From Haloferax elongans ATCC BAA-1513 (GTDB taxonomy: Archaea; Halobacteriota; Halobacteria; Halobacteriales; Haloferacaceae), in contig NZ_AOLK01000023.1 in the NCBI RefSeq assembly GCF_000336755.1, positions 1 to 53,068 of the forward strand: DNA of 53,068 bases. The letters are read 5' to 3'. This document shows, in pieces, positions 7,924 to 15,752 of this stretch. The translations under genes and the position numbers were made by a program. A model generated the notes under the pieces. It searched no databases, was not told the origin of the DNA, and saw nothing but the letters and a program-made list of their open reading frames with translations. Position 1 is the stretch's first letter. Each line of letters starts with the position of its first letter.

Positions 7924-10900
7924 TTAGTTCTCTGAGGTGTTCTGCGACGCGCCAGTGTAGACCTCGTCGTCACGGACGAAGACCCAGTAGGCTTCGCCGC
8001 GCTCCATCGTCTCGAAGTCGCCGTCGATGTAGGCGTGATAGGCGATTCCCTCGCTCGACTCGTCGTGTGCGAGGAGGTTGTAGACGGAGTCACTATCGAC
8101 CGACGAGAGCGCCGTCGTGACGTTCTGGTCGTACTCCTGGTAGTGGCCGACCAGATTCCACCCTGCGGCGAGTCGCTGTTGTGTCGGTGCGGGCGACACG
8201 TCGTCTTCACCCGCGTCGCTGCCGGGCATGTTGTAGACGTTGACTTCGATGGTCGCGGCACGGTCCATCACGAAGATATAGCCGTCGCCGCCTTCGAGCG
8301 TCGAGAAGTCGTTTATCCACGCATCCGGGTCGAAAGCGTCCCACGACCCGGACTCGGCGTCGTACGAGTAGACGGCGTCAACGCCCGAGAGGTCGAGTTC
8401 GTGAAGCGGAACGTCACCGCTCTCTGCGGGCACGGAGACGAAGTTCCAGCCCTGTTGCAGTTCGAGCGTGTCGGTGTGGATGACCGTCTTGCCGTCGGCC
8501 TTCCCGTTCGTCCCGGCGAAGTCAGCGTAGCTGTCGCCGTCGATAGTCACTGTCGGGCTGTTGCCCGTCTGTATCTTGCCTTCGGTGACGACGGTGACTG
8601 ACCCGAAGACGCCCGCGTCTTGCACCGCGACGACTTCGCCATCGAAGCCTTCGATAGACACGTCACGCGGCGTGATGTCGCTGGCGTCGATTGGCTCGTT
8701 GAACAGCACGCGAAGTTTGGTAATGTTCCGAGTGCCGTCCTGTTGGGCTTCGGCGGTCACGTCGAGCAGGACCGCGTCAGTCGGGTGTGGGGCAGTCGTA
8801 TCGACGACTGTCTGGTCCGACATCGTCTGGCTGTCGACCGAGCCGGAGATTTTGTAGCGCCCGTCTGCGCCGTCGGGACGGGTTGGTACCGAGACGGTCG
8901 CTCGGTACACGTTCGCTTCCGTCTTCGTGAAGTCGGACGCGTTCAGCGTGGTCGTGTAGCGCTCTCCGAGTTCGAACCCTTCGAGCGAGTCGAGTTCTCG
9001 GTTGACTCGGCTGATGGTGTACCCCGTGCTCGTCGCGTCGGTGATATCGCTCAGGGAGACGACCGTGACGACCAGCGTGCCGTCGTCGGCAGTCATGCTG
9101 AGGTCCGGCCTGACACCGATGGACTCGTTCGTCTGTCGAACGGCCTTTCCGACCGAGTCGTAGACGCTGTTGGCTTCGACGCCGACCATATCTTGGTCGA
9201 GGTCTTGGGTCGTGAGCACGCCGTTCGTCTCGAGGACGACCGTCTGCGGACCGGTCTGGGTGACCGACTCGATGGCGGTCACACCGCCCGTGTCCTCGTC
9301 TCTGTACGCGAAGTCGTCGAGGGTGAACGTCTCGTCGTCACCGGGCGTGACGGCCTCGGTGAACGTGAGGACGAGCGCTTCGTCGCCCGGTTCGGCCTCG
9401 ATGCGAGAGAGTCTCGGCGTGCTGCCGTCGACGAGCGTCTGCCCCTGTGTAAGCTTGTTTCCGGCGTGGTCGGTTACGCTTGGAGCCGAGATGGTCACGC
9501 TCTCGTTGCGAATCGCACTCGGCGGCACAGACTCGTTGAGCGTGAGCGTCACGAACGGGCCGATGACTCGCGAGGTGTTGACCGTGTGTGAGAGATTGTT
9601 GACGACGAAGTCCTCTTCGTCGGTGTCTGCGACCGACTCGGAGAGTTTGAGGGCGACCTCTTTCGTTCCCGCGTTCGTCTCCGCGAATTCGAACGTCGGC
9701 GGGACGGTGTCGGTCACGATGTGTCGTGTCACCGTCTGGTCGTTTCCGGCGCGGTCTGCCATCGTCACGTCGAGCGTCGTCGCGCCGTCGGCGAACGCGG
9801 AGGCGTTCACCGAGAGCGTCACGGTGCCTTGCGTCGCGTCCTTCGTGGTGGAGACGGACGCGCCGTTCGGCCCGGTGAGGTTCATCTCGACGTCAGTGGG
9901 TTCGGTTCCCGTCTCCAACGTCAGGCTGTAGTTTTCGATGTTGTGCGTGTTGACGTCGGGGACGGTTTCGAGGGCGATTGTCGGTGGCGTGGTGTCGGCG
10001 AGTGCGCTGGCATCGGTGCCGACAGCACGGGCGTCAGTGTCGTGCGAATCGACGAGTTGCCCGCTGCGGGCGTTCACCCGGTCGCTTCCGAGGTCGCCGA
10101 AGGTGACGTTGGCGTCGAGGCGAAGCACCACCGTATCGCCGCTGTGTGCGACGACGGAGGAAATCGACCCCGGACCAGCACCGTTGCCGTCCTGGTAGGC
10201 GAAGTCGGCGCGGGTGAGCGCGGAGTCGCCGTCTCCGGCGACGACGACTTCAGAGAACTGCACCGTCACCGTGTCGCTGCCGACGGTCGCTTCGACCGAT
10301 TCGAGACGCGGGTTGTCGGCGTTCACGTCGAGCGTGCCAGCCATGCTGGCGTTGCTCTGCATGCCGGTCGCGTCGGTCGCCGTGAGAAACACGCTGTAGT
10401 TCGCGTTGTCCGTGATTTGGTCGGCGAGGTCGACACCGAGCGTTCGGTTTTCGACGACGCCGTGGTCGACCGACTGCTCGTAGGTCGTGTACGACGCGTT
10501 TTCGAGGTCACCGGCCGTGAAGTTCGCAGTGCTCTCGTCGTCGACAACCCACACCGTGACGGTGGTGGCGTTCGGTGCCGACTCGTAGTCGTAGGTGAGG
10601 TTCAGCGTCGCGTTCGGTGCGATATCGGTCGTCGGACTCGCGAGTGAGACGTTTCCGACCGTCGGGTTCTCGTCGTTCACCACGACGACCGGCGAGGCAG
10701 TCCGGGCGGTCTCTGTGTGCCCCGACTCGTTCGCCACGGCCACCTCGACGTTGTACGCACCGTCGGTCAGATTGCCCGCCAGCTTGTCGAGGTCGAGCGG
10801 GACGGTGACAGTCGCACCCGCGACGTAGTCGGTCTTGTCGACCGCGTAGGTGTACGTGTTCTGCCCGTCCGTGAGCGTGAGTTTGGTCGTCGTGATGTTA

Positions 10901-11868
10901 CTCGGCACGTCCTCGACGTAGCCGAACGTCACGTCGAGCAGGTCGTCCGACTCGACGATGGTCTGGTTGGTCGGCGAGACGACCTGCAGGTCCGGCGCGG
11001 CAGACGAGTTGTTGAGCGTCGGCGACGACGACCCGGTGTCTGTCGTGTTGTCCGTGGTCTCGTTTGTCGCCGTGGTCTGTCCCGACTCGGTGGTCGGTTC
11101 TTGTGTGGTTTCGTTGGTCGGCGTGTCTGTAGTTTCGTTGGTTGGCTCGTCTGTGGTCTCGTTGGTTGGCGTGTCTGTGGTCTCGTTCGTCGGTTCGTCC
11201 GTAGTTTCGTTGGTTGGCGTGTCTGTAGTTTCGTCGTCCGGACTCGCAGTCTCGGTCGACTCGTTCGCAGACTCGGTCGTCTCGTTTTCAGTCTGGTCGG
11301 TCGCGGCGAGCGTCTCGGTCACGCCGTCGGCGACAGCGTCCGTCTGGCCGGAGCTACCGTTTTCCGTCCAGTCGGCGCTCGTTTCGAGTCCCAGTTCCGC
11401 GGACTCGGAGACGTTGGACGCGACGGTGATAGAGACCTTGAGCGTCGTACTCCCGTCGTCGGGGACCGTGATATCGGAGACGGTGAACGTCTGGCCCGAC
11501 CCGAAGAGACTGTCTGTGGGGGACGCACTGGCGACTTCGTCGCCGTCGGCGTCGAGGATGCGAACTGTCGAGAGGTCACTCGCGGACGCGGTGTTGTTGC
11601 TGCTGCCTGCGACCGTCACCGCGGTCACGTCGAGCGCGCTCGACTCGTTTTTGTCCGCGTCGGTTATCTCGATGGTCTGTACGACTGCCGTGTCACCGGC
11701 TTGGAGTTCCCCAGCGTCCGTCCCCTGGTCGGTGAACGCTCCGGGACCCGTTGCCTGTGCAGCGGCGGTCGCCCCCGTAACGGCGATGGAGCTTCCGAGG
11801 ACCGAAAGCACCAGCAACGCCGAGAGGGCGAGTGCACGTAGTCGATGTCTGTCGGTATCGTCTGTCAT
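7924..11868 (-). CDS. Large secreted surface glycoprotein (1314 aa), Ig-like domains, Thr-rich repeat stalk
   Basis: It has a signal peptide (residues 10-38, ALALSALLVLSVLGSSIAV), then an N-terminal domain to about 185. A Thr/Pro/Glu stalk with six 8-residue repeats (PTNETTDT/E) spans about 215-262. A series of Ig-like or cadherin-like beta domains (about 285-1080) follows, including two SwmB-like segments (VTVQFSEVVVAGD, LVLTFTEAVTPGD). The C-terminal region has two GWNFVSVP / GWNLVGHY motifs and an AYWVFVRDDEVYTG end, a module common in haloarchaeal surface proteins. Many N-X-S/T sequons are present. Unlike its neighbours there is no PGF-CTERM or other C-terminal anchor; it ends SQNTSEN. 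Anchoring may come from partner proteins or S-layer assembly. A TATA-like TTTAGT lies at 11886-11894. Confidence 0.85.
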   Translation of the reverse strand: MTDDTDRHRLRALALSALLVLSVLGSSIAVTGATAAAQATGPGAFTDQGTDAGELQAGDTAVVQTIEITDADKNESSALDVTAVTVAGSSNNTASASDLSTVRILDADGDEVASASPTDSLFGSGQTFTVSDITVPDDGSTTLKVSITVASNVSESAELGLETSADWTENGSSGQTDAVADGVTETLAATDQTENETTESANESTETASPDDETTDTPTNETTDEPTNETTDTPTNETTDEPTNETTDTPTNETTQEPTTESGQTTATNETTDNTTDTGSSSPTLNNSSAAPDLQVVSPTNQTIVESDDLLDVTFGYVEDVPSNITTTKLTLTDGQNTYTYAVDKTDYVAGATVTVPLDLDKLAGNLTDGAYNVEVAVANESGHTETARTASPVVVVNDENPTVGNVSLASPTTDIAPNATLNLTYDYESAPNATTVTVWVVDDESTANFTAGDLENASYTTYEQSVDHGVVENRTLGVDLADQITDNANYSVFLTATDATGMQSNASMAGTLDVNADNPRLESVEATVGSDTVTVQFSEVVVAGDGDSALTRADFAYQDGNGAGPGSISSVVAHSGDTVVLRLDANVTFGDLGSDRVNARSGQLVDSHDTDARAVGTDASALADTTPPTIALETVPDVNTHNIENYSLTLETGTEPTDVEMNLTGPNGASVSTTKDATQGTVTLSVNASAFADGATTLDVTMADRAGNDQTVTRHIVTDTVPPTFEFAETNAGTKEVALKLSESVADTDEEDFVVNNLSHTVNTSRVIGPFVTLTLNESVPPSAIRNESVTISAPSVTDHAGNKLTQGQTLVDGSTPRLSRIEAEPGDEALVLTFTEAVTPGDDETFTLDDFAYRDEDTGGVTAIESVTQTGPQTVVLETNGVLTTQDLDQDMVGVEANSVYDSVGKAVRQTNESIGVRPDLSMTADDGTLVVTVVSLSDITDATSTGYTISRVNRELDSLEGFELGERYTTTLNASDFTKTEANVYRATVSVPTRPDGADGRYKISGSVDSQTMSDQTVVDTTAPHPTDAVLLDVTAEAQQDGTRNITKLRVLFNEPIDASDITPRDVSIEGFDGEVVAVQDAGVFGSVTVVTEGKIQTGNSPTVTIDGDSYADFAGTNGKADGKTVIHTDTLELQQGWNFVSVPAESGDVPLHELDLSGVDAVYSYDAESGSWDAFDPDAWINDFSTLEGGDGYIFVMDRAATIEVNVYNMPGSDAGEDDVSPAPTQQRLAAGWNLVGHYQEYDQNVTTALSSVDSDSVYNLLAHDESSEGIAYHAYIDGDFETMERGEAYWVFVRDDEVYTGASQNTSEN
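11083..11226 (-). repeat. 24-bp tandem repeat, six units, coding for TNETTDxP stalk
   Basis: Six 24-bp units encode residues 215-262 of the large surface protein. The pattern alternates TDTPTNET and TDEPTNET and ends with TQEPTTES. Each unit carries an NET sequon, so the stalk can bear both N- and O-linked sugars. Such low-complexity repeats often vary in copy number between strains. Confidence 0.85.
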
Positions 11869-11928
11869 GTTGTGAGATGAGTTACACTAAATGTCGGGGA
11901 GGGACCACTGGGACCAAGATTGTGTGAT

Positions 11929-11940
11929 ATGCCCCACTGT
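11929..11940 (+). repeat. Left arm of a 12-bp inverted repeat (ATGCCCCACTGT)
   Basis: ATGCCCCACTGT here is the exact reverse complement of ACAGTGGGGCAT at 12583-12594, enclosing 666 bp. A third, 10-bp copy (ATGCCCCACT) is at 22472-22481. No target-site duplication is visible next to the arms. Confidence 0.7.
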
Positions 11941-12040
11941 CGCGTGGTATAGGTGCCCACCACCCGCATTCATCTCAAACGTATACCAAATACAATTGAA
12001 AACTGTTTTGAATTGTCACGGACGTTCCTGTGGCTTCGTC

Positions 12041-12106
12041 GGGTGGTGATTGGGTGGGTGGTAGTGGTGATGTTTGGTGGAATTGTCTCTTGGGTGGGAG
12101 TTCGGG
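12041..12106 (+). other. G-run cluster, possible quadruplex-forming stretch
   Basis: Six GGG runs fall within 66 nt (12041, 12052, 12056, 12092, 12096, 12104) inside a strongly G/T-biased plus strand. No gene explains the bias. Confidence 0.4.
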
Positions 12107-12510
12107 AGTTGGTTCTTCGAGCGAATTCGAAGCGTAGAGTCGTCGAGCTTCGGTGGTTGCGTCGTATAGTCGTCGTGTGGTCGTCGTGTGGTCGTCACGG
12201 TACAGCGTCTCCCGAGCGATATGTGGGGGATATCGTTTTTGGAAGTGTTACTGGTGGCGTACTCCAGTTCCTACTGAATGCCCCGAGAGAACCGATGGGT
12301 GCTACTCGGTTGACTCTGATGACATGTAGCGGAGAACAATTCACCGTATTGTCTGCTTTTTCAGCGACAGCAGACACAGCAGTACGTGGAAATAGTTTCT
12401 CAAAGCACACTATTCTTCACTGCCTCCAGGGCCGGTTTTAGTGATGTATCAGAAGAAAACTCTTTATTGATGTGTTATAGTGTTAATGATAGATAATCGA
12501 AGGTTCAAGG

Positions 12511-12530
12511 AGATAGGACAGTACCTATCT
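12511..12530. promoter_or_regulatory. 7-bp inverted repeat upstream of the glycan operon
   Basis: AGATAGG and CCTATCT are separated by ACAGTA. The site is about 55 bp before the first possible start of the GT2 gene and downstream of the AT-rich promoter candidate, so it could be an operator or a 5' UTR hairpin. Confidence 0.35.
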
Positions 12531-12582
12531 TGGAGGCCTCAGCCAGTCGAGAGACTATGGTACGAACAATCAACTGCAATCA

Positions 12583-12594
12583 ACAGTGGGGCAT
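12583..12594 (-). repeat. Right arm of the 12-bp inverted repeat (ACAGTGGGGCAT)
   Basis: Exact reverse complement of 11929-11940. It is preceded by two direct CAATCAAC copies (12567-12574, 12577-12584). It overlaps the earliest possible GTG start of the GT2 gene (12586), which makes that start doubtful. Confidence 0.7.
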
Positions 12595-13617
12595 AGAGTA
12601 GTGCAGTCAACTAATGCCGGGGGGAGAAGCAGTTCAGACAGCGTCGCCAGTCATGCCAGTGTCAATGGCCAGACGAGTGACGTGGAGACTGGACCTGCTA
12701 CAGAGACCCACGATGACACGACAATCGTCGGAATTCCAGCCTACAACGAAGAGGTTGGAATCGGAAGTACAGTGCTAGCGGCCCAACAATACGCTGACGA
12801 GGTTGTCGTCGTCGACGACGGAAGTACGGACAACACAGTTCCAATCGCAAGGGGGTCAGGAGCGACTGTCATCGTCCACGAGGAAAACCAAGGAAAAGGC
12901 GGCGCTGTACAGACACTGTTGGAGCACGTTCGGCGGACGGACTGTGATGCATTCGTAATCCTCGATGGGGATGGACAGCACCATCCAGAGGACATTCCAC
13001 AAGTCGTCTCACCTGTGTTAGATGGTGAGACGGACTTAGTAATCGGAAGTCGGTACTTAGAGTCAACGGAAGACGACGAAACGCCGCTGTATCGACGCTT
13101 TGGACAGCGTGTCCTTGACATCTTGACCGTCGGGTCGAGCGGGGAGAATCTCACAGACACCCAAAGTGGGTTCCGAGCGTTTTCACCGACAGCAATCGAG
13201 AAGCTATCGGTCAAAACGAGTGGGATGGGTGTCGAAAGCGAGATGATCGGCGACGCCGTCGACAAAGGACTCGAAATCAAAGAAGCACCCATCGATGTTC
13301 GGTACGAGGGTGTCGACGGACAGACGTACGGCCCACTCCGTCATGGGTTGACTGTTGCAACGTTCATTTTACAGTTGATTCGTGACCGCCATCCATTGAT
13401 TTTCTTCGGTGGGCCTGGGCTCGTGTTTACCCTTGCTGGGTCATTGTACGGTTTGGACGCGATATTGATCTACCAAAACTCGGGTGTTTTCTACCCCGCC
13501 AAAGTGTTAGTGGCGGGTTTCACGACGATTCTGGGCGTGTTAGGCATCTTTGTTGGACTTCTGCTGAACCGAATTTCGAATATGATCAACGAACTCAAGC
13601 ACGATTTTCACCAATGA
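12586..13617 (+). CDS. Family 2 glycosyltransferase, dolichol-phosphate mannosyltransferase-like, membrane-anchored (AglJ-like)
   Basis: Up to 343 residues. The GT2 catalytic domain (about 45-255) has the nucleotide-sugar site VVDDGSTDNT, the DxD-type ILDGDGQHHPED and a GSRYLE acceptor-loop motif. Two C-terminal transmembrane helices follow (about 270-292 and 300-325). DPM1-like enzymes of this shape, such as AglJ of Haloferax, transfer the first sugar from a nucleotide sugar to dolichol phosphate in archaeal N-glycosylation; that role here is inference. The first 40 residues are low-complexity. The GTG at 12586 is the earliest start, and the GTG at 12601 or a later codon may be the real one. 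It is the first gene of the forward operon and overlaps wecB by 4 bp. Confidence 0.88.
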   Translation: MGHRVVQSTNAGGRSSSDSVASHASVNGQTSDVETGPATETHDDTTIVGIPAYNEEVGIGSTVLAAQQYADEVVVVDDGSTDNTVPIARGSGATVIVHEENQGKGGAVQTLLEHVRRTDCDAFVILDGDGQHHPEDIPQVVSPVLDGETDLVIGSRYLESTEDDETPLYRRFGQRVLDILTVGSSGENLTDTQSGFRAFSPTAIEKLSVKTSGMGVESEMIGDAVDKGLEIKEAPIDVRYEGVDGQTYGPLRHGLTVATFILQLIRDRHPLIFFGGPGLVFTLAGSLYGLDAILIYQNSGVFYPAKVLVAGFTTILGVLGIFVGLLLNRISNMINELKHDFHQ

Positions 13618-14726
13618 ACGACGAACAAAACCACATCACCATCGTCCTGGGGACTCGACCGGAGATTATCAAACTCGCACCAGTCATCCGAGCCTGTGAA
13701 GAATATGACCAGCCCTACAGTGTAATCCACACTGGACAGCACTACTCAGAAAACCTAAACAAAGTATTCTTCGATCAGTTAGAACTCCCGAAGCCAGATT
13801 ATAATCTGGGAGTCGGGTCTGCCAGCCATGGTAAGCAAACAGGAGAGATGATTATCGGTATCGAAGAAATCCTGCTCGAAGAAAACACAGATGTTGTTCT
13901 CGTACAGGGCGATACGAACTCAGTACTTGCCGGAACAATTGCGGCAACCAAACTCGACTGTGAAGTTGGCCACGTCGAGGCAGGCCTTCGTAGCTTTGAC
14001 CGTGAGATGCCGGAGGAGAAGAACCGGGTCATCGCTGATCACACCGCAGACTATCTCTTCGCACCGACCGAGCAGTCGGAAAAGTTCCTTCTGGAAGAAG
14101 GACTTCCAGAAGAGCGCATCTACGTGACTGGGAATACAGTCGTCGATGCGGTCCAGCAAAACCGTGAACTGGCGGCGCAAAAGAGCGCTGCGTTGAGCGA
14201 ACTCAACCTGGAAGACGGTGGATACGGTCTACTGACGGCTCACAGAGCAGAGAATGTCGACAATAAAGAGCCGTTTTCGAACCTACTCGCAGGTGTTGCA
14301 CAAGTTGGTAAGAGGTACGGTCTTGAATTCCTGTACCCGATTCACCCTCGAGCTCGCAGTCGTCTCAAAGAGTTCGACTTGGAACTTCCTGAGTGTGTAC
14401 GGATGATTCCTCCACAGGATTATCTCGACTTCCTGCAGTTACAAAGCAGTGCAGGGCTCATTCTCACAGATTCTGGTGGCGTTCAAGAAGAAGCGTGTAT
14501 TCTAGGCGTTCCCTGTGTCACCCTCAGAGATAGTACAGAGCGCCCCGAAACTCTCGACGTTGGGGCAAACCGACTCGCAGGAACTGAACCACACGAAATC
14601 GAAGAAAGCGCCCGATTGATGTTAGAAAAATCTCATGACTGGGAGAACCCATTCGGAGATGGAACGTCAGCAATAAAGGTCATAGATAAAGTCACGACAA
14701 GACGCACAGAATCGGTCTCGCAATAG
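13614..14726 (+). CDS. wecB: UDP-N-acetylglucosamine 2-epimerase, non-hydrolysing
   Basis: A 370-residue enzyme interconverting UDP-GlcNAc and UDP-ManNAc. Family motifs in order: GTRPEIIKLAPVI at 10-22, HTGQHYSENL, VQGDTNSVLAG, the long conserved GHVEAGLRSFDREMPEE segment, GNTVVDAV, TAHRAENVD, YPIHPRAR, and the UDP-binding LTDSGGVQEEACILGVPC with RDSTERPET near 290-315. Length matches WecB/MnaA. The ATG overlaps the GT2 stop as ATGA, which implies translational coupling. With wecC two genes later it supplies UDP-ManNAcA for the glycan. Cytoplasmic. Confidence 0.95.
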   Translation: MNDEQNHITIVLGTRPEIIKLAPVIRACEEYDQPYSVIHTGQHYSENLNKVFFDQLELPKPDYNLGVGSASHGKQTGEMIIGIEEILLEENTDVVLVQGDTNSVLAGTIAATKLDCEVGHVEAGLRSFDREMPEEKNRVIADHTADYLFAPTEQSEKFLLEEGLPEERIYVTGNTVVDAVQQNRELAAQKSAALSELNLEDGGYGLLTAHRAENVDNKEPFSNLLAGVAQVGKRYGLEFLYPIHPRARSRLKEFDLELPECVRMIPPQDYLDFLQLQSSAGLILTDSGGVQEEACILGVPCVTLRDSTERPETLDVGANRLAGTEPHEIEESARLMLEKSHDWENPFGDGTSAIKVIDKVTTRRTESVSQ

Positions 14727-14784
14727 AGTACTGCTTAGTCACGGACCACAAACTAAATATCAAACTCCAATAAAATATCAGCCA

Positions 14785-15741
14785 ATGGTGAAGATTCTAA
14801 TCACTGGCGGACTCGGAGCGATTGGTGCACCACTCACAGAGGAACTTGAAGAAAGAGGACATGACGTGTGGGTTGCAGACCTGCCGTGGAGTGAACGAGA
14901 GAAATATTTCCGCTGTGACGTGAGCGAATACCGACAAATCAGCAAAGTATTCGAACAACATGAGTTCGACTACGTCTATCACCTCGCTGCCGAGTTCGGC
15001 CGCAAAAACGGAGAGGACTTCTACGACACGATGTGGAAATCAAATGCAATCGGGACGAAGAATATGATTCGTCTTCAGCGAGAACACGGCTTCAAAATGG
15101 TTTTCTCATCGAGCAGTGAGGTCTACGGAGACTACGACGATGAGATGGAAGAACGTGTTCCGCTTGAAGAAGGCCCACGCCAACTGAACGACTATGCAAT
15201 CTCAAAGTGGGTCAATGAACAGCAGATCCTGAACGCAACAGACCGATACGATACCGACACGGTCCGTGTGCGCTTCTTCAACACCTACGGCCCTGGTGAG
15301 AAGTTCAGTGAGTACCGAAGTGTCGTGTGCAAGTTCTGTTACCACGCGCTCCACGACAACCCATATCACGTCTATGAGAATCACCATCGATCATTCACGT
15401 ATATTGGAGACGTCGTTCGAACCCTTGCAAATATCGTGGATAATTTCGAGCCTGGAGAAGTTTATAACATTGCTGGCGAAGAGTACTACGACATCAAGGA
15501 GCTCTCTGACATGATTCTCGGCTACCTCGGGAAAGATGATGATAAAGTCGAGTACAGAGGACGTGAAGAACATAATACACTCAATAAACGAGCAAGCGTC
15601 GAGAAAGCTAAGCAGGACCTCAACCACGAGGCACGTGTTTCACTTGAAGAGGGGATTCCTAAAACAATTGAGTGGATGAAGGACTACTACGGTATTGACA
15701 AAGAAGCAAGAGAGTCTGTGTTCCAGTTCACCAGCAACTAA
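14785..15741 (+). CDS. NAD-dependent nucleotide-sugar epimerase/dehydratase (extended SDR)
   Basis: A 318-residue extended short-chain dehydrogenase. The Rossmann glycine motif is TGGLGAIGAPL at about 8-18, then HLAAEFG, the catalytic serine stretch FSSSSEVYG near 112-120, and YAISK (Tyr/Lys) near 145-150, followed by RFFNTYGPGE and RSFTYIGDVV. This is the fold of UDP-glucose 4-epimerases, UDP-glucuronate decarboxylases and GDP-mannose dehydratases. The exact sugar cannot be read from the sequence. It lies between wecB and wecC, so it probably modifies a nucleotide sugar for the same glycan. A 58-bp gap precedes it; wecC starts 11 bp after it. Confidence 0.9.
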   Translation: MVKILITGGLGAIGAPLTEELEERGHDVWVADLPWSEREKYFRCDVSEYRQISKVFEQHEFDYVYHLAAEFGRKNGEDFYDTMWKSNAIGTKNMIRLQREHGFKMVFSSSSEVYGDYDDEMEERVPLEEGPRQLNDYAISKWVNEQQILNATDRYDTDTVRVRFFNTYGPGEKFSEYRSVVCKFCYHALHDNPYHVYENHHRSFTYIGDVVRTLANIVDNFEPGEVYNIAGEEYYDIKELSDMILGYLGKDDDKVEYRGREEHNTLNKRASVEKAKQDLNHEARVSLEEGIPKTIEWMKDYYGIDKEARESVFQFTSN

Positions 15742-15752
15742 CCTGAGTACAA

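Larger units (their letters stand above)
11869..12585. other. 717-bp intergenic region between the surface-protein operon and the glycan island
   Basis: No convincing gene is seen. The longest frame (plus, 11953-12441) has no recognisable domain and an erratic composition. The region holds the promoter of the large surface protein on its left edge, a G/T-rich stretch (about 12028-12200), an 11-bp tandem GTCGTCGTGTG repeat (12169-12190), a small inverted repeat AACCGA/TCGGTT (12290-12311), a 7-bp hairpin (12511-12530), and one end of a 12-bp inverted repeat pair. A promoter for the glycan operon presumably lies near GTTATAGTGTT (about 12474-12485). Confidence 0.6.

Noticed and set aside
11083-11226. 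Regular 24-bp repeat considered as a CRISPR-like array
   Set aside because: No spacers; the repeats are continuous and encode a Thr-rich protein stalk.
11953-12441. 162-codon plus-strand frame in the 717-bp gap
   Set aside because: No recognisable domain, irregular codon use, and it crosses the G/T-biased stretch; treated as non-coding.
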